Part shown: positions 33,020 through 43,580 of the stretch, in pieces
Position numbering within the stretch: the first letter of the stretch is position 1
Layout of the letters: each line of letters starts with the position of its first letter
Origin: Euborellia annulipes
Lineage: Eukaryota; Arthropoda; Insecta; Dermaptera; Anisolabididae
NCBI GenBank assembly: GCA_023213315.1
Contig: JAKCPI010006266.1
Span: forward strand, 62,001-126,000
DNA length: 64,000 nt
Reading direction: 5' to 3'
Position numbers and translations under genes: made by a program
The notes under the pieces: generated by a model
Seen by the model: only the letters and a program-made list of their open reading frames with translations
What the model was told of the DNA's origin: nothing
The model's database searches: none

Positions 33020-33835
33020 GAATATTTAACTTAATTTGCCTGACTTATTTAATTTAAATTGTGATAAAAAAAAATCATTTTTAATATCATAAAAAATAAT
33101 TTTGCTTTGTTCCCTCAAAGAGATCGCATAAAAAAAAAACTATTTGAAAAGACAGGATTTTACTTTGAGATTCGCTGAATCACAAGTAATAATGTCAAGA
33201 ACGTCAGAAAATAAAATTTAATATATAATTAAATGCCTTTTTTGTATTCAAAAGAAGGATAAAAGAAAAAAAAAAGTAAAAATAGATTGGGTAATGTACA
33301 AAGCTCCAATTTTTCATACAATAATTTGAAGTTATTGTGTCGTAATTTGAAAAAAATTACTAACTCACTGTTGAAAAGAAGTGATTATATTTTGATGGAA
33401 AAATAGAGATAGTAGTAGAATAGTTTTGCTCATTAAAATAAAAAAAAAAATAAAAATTTTAAATATTACTATTCAAAGCTAATGCTTTATTATTATGCTT
33501 AGGCTATTATTTTATAATTTATAAAAAAAAAAAAAAAAATGTTATCATATTAATATTGTTCAAATGTTGTACATGATTTTGAATGTGAAGGAATTTTAGC
33601 CAAAAAAATGATAAAGGGACAAGTGGCCATCATAGAGTTTTGTACGATAGGCAACCTAGTTCTCAAAAAAAATAATAAAATAGATATTTTGGTTAAAACT
33701 CCTCTAGAAGAATATTTCAAATATTATTACGAAAAATATTTTTATGAATATTAAATATCAACTAGCTGGATGGTGATAAAAAAAAGTAAAATGTTGCTAT
33801 ATAGAAAAACATAATTCAATAGACGATGGCTCATT
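33020..33835. other. AT-rich stretch, nothing recognised
   Basis: GATAGGCAACCTAG at about 33648 belongs to the recurring TAGGCAAC word. No frames of interest. Confidence 0.45.
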
Positions 33836-33898
33836 GAATTATGAAGTGGTCGGGAGTCAAACCGACGAATACCTATAATGTAAGATGGTGGTCCCTAT
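33836..33898 (-). mobile_element. tRNA-like SINE head, decayed
   Basis: The minus strand reads GTCGGTTTGACTCCCGAC, a five-pair T arm with B-box-like GGTTTGACTCC, after GGGACCACCATCTTACATTA. The other arms are not convincing. Confidence 0.4.
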
Positions 33899-34520
33899 AT
33901 TTCTGATAATTGATTTCTTATCTTATAAGAGTATTTATAAATATGTACTATAGTATTTAGTAAAGGACCTAGCTTGGTTAAAACTAGTTTTTACGATAAT
34001 AGTTACGCAATAGTATGAATGTCGAGAATATCAAAATAAAATGGACAAACGTTCATTCCGTCTTATTAGCTAATAATTAGAAGAGTTACTAAAATAAAAA
34101 ATTTCATACATGTATTATATTTGAAGCATATTTAAATTTAAATAATTTAAGCTATCACGATTGTTAACATTAGTAATGAAAGATAATTTTGGCGTTAATT
34201 GTGGTTTATTTTAATTAGTAACTAGTTGATAATACAAAAACTACAAAAAATAACAACGTTTCTATCGCTATTTGAAAAGTGGAAGTACCAAAGGCGGTAA
34301 GAGCCAAAATTAAGGTCCCGTGATAAAAATATTTAAGAACAGAAAAGTTACATCTTTTAACGCCCCTCCCCCCCCAAATTTTGATAGGCACATATACCCT
34401 CCCTCAGGACATGCACTACATACATTTGCAGTATATACTACATTTCTATCAGATAATCTCAAAACTCAAAAAATGGCACATACCCCCTTTATACATCCAC
34501 GATTCATTTCTGCAGCTCTA
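33899..34520. other. AT-rich stretch, nothing recognised
   Basis: The frame at 34320-34529 crosses a C run and has no recognisable domain. Confidence 0.45.
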
Positions 34521-34600
34521 ATCAGGTGATGTAGCTTTTCAAAGTGAATACATCACCTGATGATGGTTGAATAAATAGTGGCCGAAGCGTTATTTTCGAA
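34521..34600 (+). ncRNA. Decayed hammerhead-like motif with perfect upstream hairpin
   Basis: ATCAGGTGATGTA (34521-34533) and TACATCACCTGAT (34549-34561) form a perfect 13 bp stem with a 15-base loop. The second arm runs into CTGATGA (34557-34563), followed by GGTT..GGCC and GAAGC where intact copies have GAAAC. The core is therefore mutated. Confidence 0.4.
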
Positions 34601-34649
34601 ATAAATTTGTAAACTAAAACATTTTAATGTTTTTTATTATTAATATTTA

Positions 34650-34862
34650 AATTTGATCAATTTTGTTTATAATTTCAGGTCTTGACGGGAAACGGAGGTC
34701 ATTTAGATCCAGTCTGTATTTATTAATAATTAAATTGGTTGGTAGCGGATTCAATAGAAATGAATTTTTGTCGTATGAGAAGGTTGAGAACCCCGGACCT
34801 TTAGCACAAGAAGGAAAAACTGTACCACTGTTATACAACCCAAGGGTAATTTGATCAATTTT
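34650..34862 (-). mobile_element. tRNA-derived SINE with 15 bp target duplication
   Basis: AATTTGATCAATTTT occurs at 34650-34664 and 34848-34862. Between them, on the minus strand, lies a tRNA-like head (GTATAACAGTGGTACAG and GGGGTTCTCAACC as decayed A and B boxes), a body with CATTTCTATTGAATCCGCTA, and the tail CTGGATCTAAATGACCTCCG. The insert is 183 bp. The opposing 63-codon frames in it are not genes. Confidence 0.75.
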
Positions 34863-35223
34863 TCGAAGTCTAATTAATTATTTATTAAACCTAAACAAAA
34901 GAAAGCACTTATCCAATTTATTTTGAGAAGCATGAACATAATTCGAATAGCTTGGAAGCCGTATCAGACCAACACCTGAGACTCCAGTCAATCATTCTCG
35001 CCCTCGAAAAACAAGTCATAATAAAGAAATAAATAATCACTGAATAGCTAAGGAAAAATAAAATAGATCTCTTTATTGGAAAACTGTAAAAATATAGAAA
35101 ACAAACAAGAATATTAAAAGTAAAGTATTAATAGAAAAGAAGTGACGAAAACTCATCTTTTCTCCTATAGAAAGCATTTTTTTTTTGTTCTAGAATCGAA
35201 TTTCGTAAACACCATTTTGAAGA
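34863..35223. other. AT-rich stretch, nothing recognised
   Basis: No repeats shared with the window were seen; it lies upstream of the exon candidate. Confidence 0.4.
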
Positions 35224-35405
35224 ATGATCTACTATTTTTTTTCTCTTAAAGAGATTATGTTTTGTTGTGGACTTGTTTTCAAGACGAAGCCCCCCTGCAG
35301 CGAAACGTCATCGAAGACCTTGAATTGCGACGACCCACCGCCCCCTGCCCTCTTCCTCTGGCTTCTTGACAGTCAATCAATCTGTCAGGTACATAATACC
35401 TGATT
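35224..35405 (+). CDS. Candidate coding exon, product unknown
   Basis: The frame opens after TGA at 35218 and runs from ATG 35224 (or ATG 35257) to TAA 35403. From 35257 it reads MFCCGLVFKTKPPCSET, then SSKTLNCDDPPPPALFLWLL and DSQSICQ. The last codon CAG at 35386-35388 abuts GTACAT, a plausible splice donor, and the frame stops four codons later. TTTTTTTTCTCTTAAAGAG before 35254 could be an acceptor, which would make an internal exon of 135 nt in phase 0. Bases 35280-35360 are strikingly GC-rich and are not repeated elsewhere in the window. I do not recognise a protein family. Confidence 0.25.
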
Positions 35406-35495
35406 AAATTTAAAATCTTTTACATTTTTCATACGAATAATTAGTTATCAGTTCGAGACAGCGATGATGAAGAGAACAAATTTAAAATGGCCGTG

Positions 35496-35528
<33 letters not shown>

Positions 35529-35714
35529 CAGTATTTGTTAATATTGCGTAAATATTTAATTAATTTTAAAAATAAAAAATGTAAAGAATAAATATTTATT
35601 AGAAAAAAAAGTGAATGGGGAATTCAAAAATAGAAAATTAAACAATTGAAGAATCATTTTGCTCTAGATAGTTAGTCCTTATTTTAACGAGAATAAAATG
35701 TTTTTGAATAGGCC
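35406..35714. other. AT-rich stretch with long A run
   Basis: An A run of about 29 bases lies at 35500-35528. If 35224-35388 is an exon this would be intron, but nothing supports that independently. Confidence 0.4.
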
Positions 35715-35722
35715 TATCATCG

Positions 35723-35977
35723 CAAGGGCGGATCCAGAGGTGTTTCTCGGGGGGGGGGGGAATCTGGTGTGACTGGTCGCACAGCACACAATTTTTTCTT
35801 AATTTCGGTAATTTAAAGGCGCATTCTGTATTTGTTTGCCATAATATAAATATAAATCAAATTTTTAAGTATTAATTTTTAAAATTTTACATTCAAAATA
35901 CATTTTTTTTTCTCGAAAAAAAAAGTATTTGTTTCAAATCTCAGGGGGGGGGGGTAAGTACCCCTTTGCCCCCCTTG
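35723..35977. mobile_element. hAT-like miniature element with 8 bp target duplication
   Basis: TATCATCG flanks the element at 35715-35722 and 35978-35985. The ends CAAGGGCGGATCCAG and, read inward from the right, CAAGGGGGGCAAAGGGG are short imperfect inverted repeats followed by G-rich blocks. Inside, AATCTGGTGTGACTGGTCGC and ACAGCACACAATTTTTTC match the outer arm of the DH large hairpin, so the two families have exchanged sequence. Confidence 0.8.
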
Positions 35978-36004
35978 TATCATCGTAATATTTATCACGA
36001 ATGG

Positions 36005-36290
36005 GTTTATTAAAGCCTTTGTGGTTTGTATTATTATTATTATTATTATTATGGGACTTTTTAATTAAAGACCACATTTTTGTTACTAATTATTTATTAA
36101 AAATATTAATACTGTACAACCTTTCGACTGCTTATTCTGCAGTGATTTTCAAGTACTGTGCATTTGCTTTGACTAATGTAAGTTCGGAGCAAGGACACAG
36201 TCGAAACGTTGTACAGTATTTATATTTTTAATAAATAATTAATAACAAAAATGTGGTCTATAATTAAAAAGTCACGTATATTTAAGCCAT
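36005..36290. mobile_element. Palindromic element, copy 1 of a pair (other at 53280)
   Basis: Left arm AATTAAAGACCACATTTTTG, TTATTTATTAAAAATATTAA and TACTGTACAAC pairs with a right arm holding the complements. Remnants of the hammerhead-like core remain: ACTGC..GCAGT stem with GAAA on the minus strand of the left arm, and CAGTCGAAACGTTGTAC on the right. CTGANGA itself is lost. The same element is at 53280-53560. Confidence 0.65.
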
Positions 36291-36414
36291 CCACTGGTAT
36301 TAGAAAAATATGTATACTCTGATTCTATGAAATGTCACTAATTAATTTCGTAACCAATCACACTAAGCAAGACCCCACCTCGATTCACTGCTTTCCTAAA
36401 GTTAACTCACTGTC

Positions 36415-36452
36415 AGTATAATTTTAAAAAAATATAGGGCAAGAGAAAGTAA
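36415..36452 (-). mobile_element. DH element, terminal scrap
   Basis: ATATAGGGCAAGAGAAAGTA is the last part of the AT-hairpin end only. Confidence 0.5.
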
Positions 36453-37224
36453 AAAATTCAAAACTTTTCCAGAAAATGAAGAAAAAATAAACCCTTCATT
36501 CAGTCCAAAAATCTTTATTCGCACTCTGTCGAGTTTTTAGTGATTCAAAATCAAGACAAACGCCCCTGAATGTTAAGGAGGCAAAGAAATAAATTTTTTT
36601 AACAGATGGATGTCGATTAGCCCTCGAAACGGTCGATAATATGTGAATAAAGAAATTTGTGTTAAACGAAGTGATTATTCGCTGATTGATTTATGACCTT
36701 GCTCCACATCTTCTTTATTTTAGAACCTAATATATACAACAAAAAATTATTTCTTTCTATTACCTAGCGTCATGAATCTCGTTGAAGACAATGAAACAAA
36801 CGTTGTTATAAACAGTAGCAGATTTTACCGACAAAAATTTGAATTTTTTTTTTTAAGAAGGAAGGAAGTGTGAAAATAAACACCTATCTACCATTGGATT
36901 GAGTCTTATTTTTTAAATCAATAATTCTAGTACTACCAATTACTATAATTATTTAATTGAAATAATTAAAAGAAAAAAAAAACGAGAATATTTATAAATC
37001 AATAGGCCCGTTATGAAATAGTGAAAACAATAACAAAAAAAAAAATAAATCAAGAATATCTTTGTTGTAGTTTTTGTTGTACTTACGAAAAGAAGTGACA
37101 AGAGATCAATATATATTTGAGGTAAAACGCTTACCTGAAACAAAAAGAAGAAATATATTAGTATCAATATTATATTTTTATTTAAAAGAAAGAGAAGAAA
37201 AATTTCTTAATAGTTGTAAAAGAT
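36453..37224. other. AT-rich stretch, nothing recognised
   Basis: No shared repeat or convincing frame. CCCTCGAAACGGTCG near 36620 is too short to assign to the hammerhead-like group. Confidence 0.45.
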
Positions 37225-38612
37225 AAAAATCTGGTGTGACTGGCGCACCTTCGGTAATCGAAAGTTGTGTTCTGTGCTTGTCACACCAGATTTTTCGTGT
37301 CGACATATATTTAGTTTCCGACGATATATTAGAATTCAAGGTGTAAAATGTATTAGTATGGGAAAATATTATTTATATTTTGTTACCATGGCAACCATTT
37401 CTCCTACCTAGCCTTCCTATGAAGTACAAGTGTAAAGTGGTCTTCAGAATATTTCAATGGCAAAATGAGAATGTAGATTTTAAAGATCATGTAAAAAATA
37501 ATTGATTTAAGAATTTTAATTGATTTAAATTTAATTAATGGAGCGAATTTTGAGAAAATCGGAAAAAACTGAAAAAGTACATCAATAAAGTACTAGTACT
37601 TTATTGCCGATTTTGATCAAAAGCTTATTTTTACGCCCTAGGTGGGTGTCTAACTTATATAGGCGTAGCCACGGGGGTGGGGGTTTGGGGGTTCAAACCC
37701 CCCCATTGGACCCAAGCCAGGACTAGATAGTTAAGCTCTATAATGCAAAATACTTTTTCTCTCTATATATTTCATATATAGTGTAAGAGAAAGTAAAATA
37801 TAATAATTTTCTCTAGCTTAAAAAAAAAAAAAAAAAAAATTAAATAAAACGCAAAAAATTCGAGAAAATTCAGAATTTTCCCATTGAAAAGAATTGATTT
37901 TTGTTATGCTTTATAAAAAATTAAAGCCGCTTAAAATTGATTAAGTCTCGCAAATGAAAAATAATAAAAATTATTATATAAATAAATTTTTTATTTTTTT
38001 TCTTAAAGAGGTCTGAGATAGGAGTCTGGTCAAGAGAAACACATAGAGGGACACCCCGGTATTCTAGGCCCATATACATAAAATTAAGAGATTTGCATTA
38101 TTTATTGCCTGATATGAGTTGATTGAAAAATTGCGGCACTTAATTAAGAAAGGGCGGGCCCGAGCCACCTCGAGGGGGGTCCAGGGGGGGGGCGAAGCGA
38201 AGTTGGGGTAAGTGGCTAGTCATATATTTCATTAGACGCCCTATACTGCCCTATTAGTCGGGGTGGGGGGGGGGGGAGAAATAATCCTAAACCCCCCCCC
38301 CCCCCCCCCCCCCATCAAAAAACCCCTCTGGCTACGCCTATGCCAACTTATATATAAAATTTCAACCTCCTAACTCAATTCCTTCATGCTTAAAATTGAA
38401 CACACACTGACAGACAGACCATGTCGCAAAAACCACTTTTATTTTCTCTTACCCTATATATGAAATATATAGAGAGGGAAAGTATTTTTTGAATTCAGGG
38501 GATCTCAAAACCTCAAAATCTCGACATCGAATTTTTGACATGAAACCAATACTCTCTCTATATATAAGCTTATGTATATTAACATCTACATATAGGTAAT
38601 AGAAAGTATTAA
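37225..38612 (-). mobile_element. DH element split by a hAT-like insertion
   Basis: The left piece (37225-37659) has AATCTGGTGTGACTGGCGCA, a shortened large hairpin, the X-box at 37382-37395 and the interior to GGTGGGTGTCTAACTTATA. The right piece (38345-38612) continues AACTTATATATAAAATTTCA to the AT hairpin. An extra TTTTCTCTTACC..AGAGAGGGAAAGTA hairpin at 38449-38487 inside the right piece looks like a second, nested terminus. Confidence 0.85.
37660..38344. mobile_element. hAT-like element with GGCGTAGCC ends
   Basis: AACTTATA flanks it at 37652-37659 and 38345-38352. The left end is TAGGCGTAGCCA and the right end TGGCTACGCCTATG, inverted copies, each followed inward by G/C runs. It holds a DH-type hairpin scrap at 37751-37796 and a C run of more than 20 bases at about 38291-38313. 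It inserted into a DH element, so it is younger than that copy. Confidence 0.8.
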
Positions 38613-39126
38613 ATAGAAATAGTGATGGCTTGAGAAATAATAGATAATAATCATAGAATAAGTAAACAAAACATCTCATATGAAGGTAAGCTAACGGTTA
38701 CTTTTTAATGGGGAAAATTATTTATTTATATAACATTCATCTCCTTTGAAGGGGAAATTATACATTCGTCAACCTGCATTTCAAAGAGTTAGAAATAGTC
38801 TGGAATTAAATAAAAAGTAATTTTCTCTTTCAAGCAATTTCATTTTAAGCTTGTCTCTCTTTATCAAGAGAGTTTCTTCTAGTTTTCTAATTAAGTAAAA
38901 TTCTTTAAATTTTCTTACAAACCAAAAAATTAAGTTGATGATTAATAGTAAGTAATTGGTTGTTAAACAAGATTTAACTGGACCAGGAATAAGTGTGCTC
39001 TACGGAACTCGAAATATGAAAGAACGACGGGAAAATAAATATTGATATTATGTTTTATGTTATTAAAGAGTTAAAATGACCTTGACTGCCGAAATATTAA
39101 ATTTAAAGAAATGTATCCAAAAGATT
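38613..39126. other. AT-rich stretch, nothing recognised
   Basis: No gene or shared repeat was seen. Confidence 0.45.
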
Positions 39127-39222
39127 CTCTATCAAATGAAAATCCCAATACAAGAAAACGTTTCGGTCTTAACTAATTAAAGCCGAAATGTTTCCTTGTA
39201 ATGAGATTTTCATTTGATAGAG
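39127..39222. repeat. Collapsed palindrome of the hammerhead-like group
   Basis: CTCTATCAAATGAAAATC and GATTTTCATTTGATAGAG are perfect inverted ends. The middle keeps AACGTTTCGGTCTTAA facing TTAAAGCCGAAATGTTTCC, the GAAA side of the core in both directions, but CTGANGA is deleted in both. The loop is five bases. Confidence 0.6.
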
Positions 39223-39902
39223 GCTATCGTGTTTGGCTGACATCCTCTCTTCCTATGTATTAATATAATCATTGGACAGCCACTTCTCTCATTGATAACA
39301 TTAAATAAGTTTGTGTTTGGTTGGTGGAAGAAAGAAGGAAAATATCTTTGTGATACGTTCCCAATTACTCCAGACTAAATTGTTCATTTCTAAGAAGAGA
39401 GGCAACCTCGCGTGTGAGATGCTCTGGGGTCATCAATCGAAAAATATATAAGTGAATTGGTATTTGATATGTCTATCTCCAAGCAACTAATTTACTCCCT
39501 CAATTTTAATAACATAACTCTGAAATCCTAATTTATAGATATACCATATAAATTCACATTGTGAACTTGCTTTAACTTACTACCCTAAAAGGCTCTTGCT
39601 TTATTTTTATTTTTAATTGATTTAAATTATAAAATAAACATTCTTATTGATCTATAATTGGGGAAATAAAAGAAGTTGAAAAATATATAAATTATGTGGA
39701 CATAACTAAGAAAAACAAAGGAGGTTTGACGCCGCGAATCCCTTTGCGGGTATCTTCCTATATGGAATTAATTGATAATTCCAAAAGCGATTATATCGCT
39801 TAAGAAGCCATATATAGTAACTTGGATCTCTTAGATGTTAAGTTTTAAGGTAGGTTCGTTCAGTTTTCAACTAACTATTGCTTCTTCTCTCCGGTTATTT
39901 AA
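39223..39902. other. Mostly single-copy stretch
   Basis: No shared repeat. CATATATAGTAAC near 39810 and a TTCAGTTTTC near 39858 vaguely resemble a TATA box and arthropod initiator, but their spacing is too wide to call a promoter. Confidence 0.3.
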
Positions 39903-39953
39903 ATGAACTCGATGACAACAAACAAGTTAAACGTGGAAACCGCGGGCAATCAA
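39903..39953 (+). other. Possible short first coding exon
   Basis: ATG at 39903 opens MNSMTTNKLNVETAGNQ, ending CAAG|GTAAGC, a good splice donor after a phase 1 codon. The stop TAA directly precedes the ATG, and without splicing the frame ends at TGA 39987. Base composition is more balanced than the flanks. There is no downstream exon to support it. Confidence 0.15.
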
Positions 39954-40479
39954 GGTAAGCAAGGTCAAAATTGCAAGAACTGAAAGAGGGAATGCGGCGG
40001 CAACAGAAGAACAGCAGCCATAGATGCAAGTCCTTTCTATCTGGTTGATGTATAAAAACTGATCGCCATCTTGGAATTTTTAGAAAAAAATAAATAAATA
40101 AGTCAATAAGTAAAAACTATTTCCAATTCGAGACAAGTTAATTAATTCTTCATACAGAACTATAGAACTATAAATATAAAATCACAAAAAAATAAGGAAT
40201 ATCTCTCTGAGATGAGCAAATAATAAAAGATCTCTAGAGAAGAGCAAGTTTATTAACAAGTTTGATAAAAAGAGAATGTGTTTGGTTAAAATATTTAAAC
40301 ATAATCACCCCCATCCCTCCTCTTGTTGAGGCCAAGAGAAATAACTATTGACATGATAATCTTAAAAATCAAGGGATTCTAGTATTTTGATTAGTTCATG
40401 TAGGTATATCGTTACTATTAGCCTAATAATTATTTACTTTTGATCCAAGATACCGGATGGCCTATCTAAAAAAAATGGG
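39954..40479. other. Stretch without recognised features
   Basis: AT-rich apart from a purine-rich patch at 39985-40025. Confidence 0.4.
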
Positions 40480-40670
40480 GGGATGGGACCATTTCTTTCC
40501 TTTTTAATTGGTTTTTTGTGTGTGTTTTCTATTTTTTTTGTTTTTTTGTGTTTTTTTTGTTATTATTTTTATATTTTTTATATTTATGATATTATTTTTT
40601 TTTTTTATTTTTTTTTTTTTGAAGGGGAATAAAAAAAAAGAAAAAAAATTAAAAAAAAAGAAAAAATGTT
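40480..40670. repeat. T-rich then A-rich low-complexity block
   Basis: About 130 bases of almost only T with scattered G and A, then A-rich sequence. It abruptly joins DH sequence. It resembles poorly resolved sequence, so its length and content may not be real. Confidence 0.5.
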
Positions 40671-40674
40671 GGGC

Positions 40675-40917
40675 CTAACTAAAATATAAAATTTCAACCT
40701 CCTAGCTCTTTTTGTTCTTGAGATATTTTGTTCACAGACAGACACACAGACACACAGACAGACAGACAGACCATGTCGCGAAAACCACTTTTTTGGATTC
40801 AGGGGACCTCAAAACGTGTATATCCATCAAAATCTCGACATCGAATTTTTGACATGAATCCAATACTTTCTCTCTCTATATATTAACATATATACAGAGG
40901 TAAGAGAAAGTAAAAAT
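40675..40917 (-). mobile_element. DH element, AT-hairpin third
   Basis: TAAAATTTCAACCTCCTAGC, a GACA tract, CCATGTCGCGAAAACCACTT, AATCTCGACATCGAATTTTT and GGTAAGAGAAAGTA. The tail GCTCTTTTTGTTCTTGAGAT is shared with 7500, 10040, 58410 and 62405, marking a subfamily distinct from those with CAATTCCTTCATGCTTAAAA. Confidence 0.85.
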
Positions 40918-41747
40918 GTGAAAGGTAATTGAACAACACATCCCGATGATATATAACAAATAAATTATGGATTATCATTTTTTGACTAGTTGGTCACTTT
41001 TCTATAAAATTACGTTCGTAAGTAATAAATAATTCTTCTTTTATGCTATCATTGAACCTGTCTATTTTATTATTTTCTTATTCTTCTCACATTTGAGAGT
41101 ATTGAGTATGATTGATATCAATAGAAATTGAATTAGAAATGCAAAAAAGACCATATCTCTTTAGCCAACTGTGTGGTGATATTCAGGTGTAATCGATTCG
41201 TTGTGGATGATTAAAATAAAATGAGAAGATTTATGTGTTGCCTATATTCAAAAGCAAAGATGATGATTCCATTTGGATTATAAATTATAGAAATAATAGG
41301 AAGTTTTAATTTATAGCTTTCCAATGCCGATATGTGAATACATAAGTGTAATATAGCATTGTCAATAATTTTAACAATTAAAATAATTGATCATGTTTTG
41401 ATGTCATAACGTCGCTGGTTATATATTACGAATGTTTAACTGCGGTACAATTAAATTAAAAAAAAAAATAGATGTGTTCTGAATTAATTCAAATGAGTAA
41501 AAACGAGAATAAATCTTAGAGATAAATGTAATTAAATTTATATTAAAAGCAAAAAGACATGTATAAAATACGAAATAATAAAATGAACATTAAAATTTTT
41601 TTTAATCGAATAAAAATATTCTATTTAAATGTTTACTTTTTTTATTTTTAAGTGTTTAAGAGAAAAATAATGAAAGTAAAAATTCAAATAAATGAAATCG
41701 CGTAAAGAATATTTATTTATTCTTGTCCACTTCAAAGTCAACCTTGG
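40918..41747. other. AT-rich stretch, nothing recognised
   Basis: GTTGCCTA at 41236 is one more copy of the TAGGCAAC word. No frame of interest. Confidence 0.45.
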
Positions 41748-42169
41748 CAGTGTTTTCCAAACTGTGAGGGCGCCTCCCTAGGAAGGACTAGTCTAAGGGG
41801 AGGCGCGAGTATTAGCCACAGTGAGCAATTTTCCAAATTATTACTAAAGTTTTTTATAAATAAAATAATAAATAAGAATAAATAAAAAATATTTTTATCA
41901 AGTTTGAATAGAAAGTGGTGTAGGTTTTACGTGAAACATAATTATAAATAAACATTTTTAATATATGTCAGGTTTCACAGGTTTTCGAATGATAGAAACA
42001 TTTAGAATTCTAACTCAATATATTGTATTTATTATATAATAAATTTTTTATATCAATAAATAAAAATTTTTGTTTGTATTATTTTATAAAATGGGAAAGG
42101 GGGGGGGGAAGGCGTCATGCGATTAAATATTTTTAAGGGGGCGCGGTAACGTAAGTTTGGAACCCACTG
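41748..42169. mobile_element. hAT-like element, CAGTG..CACTG ends, copy 1
   Basis: The ends CAGTGTTTTCCAAACTG and CAAGTTTGGAACCCACTG-like right end are inverted. The interior (GAGCAATTTTCCAAATTATT, GTGTAGGTTTTACGTGAAAC, TTTCACAGGTTTTCGAATGA) matches 54946-55307 in reverse. No target duplication is visible here. Confidence 0.7.
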
Positions 42170-43089
42170 GCATATGGTATAAAAATTATGTTTATGTTAT
42201 GAAACATTTTAGAAATTTTGTTTATTATACAGAGTGAAATTATATATTCATAGATCTTGGTAAAGCAGGAGCTACACGATGCGATGAAATCCTTTTATTC
42301 GAACGATACGTGTAACTATCATGTGTACAACGTTGATTAGCGAATTATATTATAAGTGAAACATTCTCCAGGAAACATTTGCCGGATTATCTGATGCAAT
42401 GATCTGTTACAGCCAACGAAGAGAGCAGGGGGATAAAATTTTAAGTAAAAGAGGTGGACACTAAAAATCAGCTCAAAAAAATAAATTGAACAAAGCTTCA
42501 AAAAAATGAGTTATAAAATTTTAAGACAGCAACCTAGTTGTCAAAAAAATATGTGATTAGAGATTGTAAGGAACTTAGGGAAGTGCAAGTTAAAAAATAA
42601 AATATCCAACAGAAAAAAACTTTAGCTAAGAGAGAATATGGTGAACTCCCATGGTCCACTCCCACTCCAAAAAAAAAAAGTCCAGGACTTTAAGGCGATT
42701 TTGTAGATGGAGGGGTCCCTAAAAAAAAAAAAACAACAACAACAGATGATTCGATATATTTAAGAAAAATATATCTAAACGATGGTGGTTTAAAATATGT
42801 ATTCTATAATCTCTAAAGAATCTTAATCTTAATTCTTTTATAAATAAAAAATTCGACTATTTTGAAATGAAGGTTATTGGTTTGGGAGAAATGAACTCAG
42901 GAGGCCTATTTTAAAATGAGTAATTGAAAAAGAAAAAGAATGTAGGTATATATAAATAATCTCTTTGTCCTTGAAAATATTTCATCATTCGATTTGGACC
43001 AGTGAAATATTGAAAAACAATATCGAGGATGCTAGAAAAATTTAAAATTTTAATGAACCTTTTAACTAATCAAAGCTTTGAAGAACTCA
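42170..43089. other. AT-rich stretch, nothing recognised
   Basis: A moderately GC-rich patch at 42260-42430 has no frame or known repeat. Confidence 0.4.
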
Positions 43090-43188
43090 AAATAAAAAAC
43101 ATGTATATCCATCAAAATCTCGACATCGAATTTTTGACATGATCGCAATACTTTCTCTCAAAATAATATAGGGTAAGAGAAAGTAAAA
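43090..43188 (-). mobile_element. DH element, terminal fragment
   Basis: TATATCCATCAAAATCTCGA, CATCGAATTTTTGACATGAT and GGTAAGAGAAAGTA. Only the AT-hairpin end. It shares CATGATCGCAATACTTTCTC with 6112-6240, marking a short subtype. Confidence 0.8.
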
Positions 43189-43225
43189 AAATGTTATTTA
43201 ATGGCTGATAATATACTGAGGAAAG

Positions 43226-43580
43226 AAATGGAAATTCTGGCAGTCAAAAATAAAACACTCTCAATTCCCTTTAAATGTACAGTGAGGTAGGGACAATATT
43301 AAGTCCCACTCATGCGTTTTCTGCTTGTGATTATTTCATTGTTTTTATAAGAGAAAATGAAAATCTTTATTGGAAATTTTCGAGGTTTGAATCATAAAAG
43401 TTTCCATTTAAAAATATATATAATTTTTTTAAAAACAATGAAATAATCATATATAGAAAAGGCATGGGTGGGATTTAATGTTTACTGAAGATGGGTGAAT
43501 AAATTTTACCCGAAACGTCAGTACATTTATAGGAAATTGAGAGTGTTTTATTTTTGGCTCCCTGCATTTCAATATCCTTC
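43226..43580. mobile_element. Palindromic element with hammerhead-like core, split by a mariner-like element
   Basis: GCAGTCAAAAATAAAACACT and CTCAATTCCCTTTAAATGTA in the left arm (to 43279) pair with TACATTTATAGGAAATTGAG and AGTGTTTTATTTTTGGC in the right arm. The right arm has CTGAAGA (43485), a seven-pair stem GGGTGAA/TTTTACCC and GAAAC (43512-43516). The left core is missing, apparently lost with the mariner-like insertion. Confidence 0.6.
43280..43482. mobile_element. Mariner-like miniature element, copy 2
   Basis: CAGTGAGGTAGGGACAATAT, CATGCGTTTTCTGCTTGTGA and the internal AATGAAAATCTTTATTGGAA match 30777-30986. The right end is truncated at GGATTTAATG. The left TA is kept. Confidence 0.75.
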
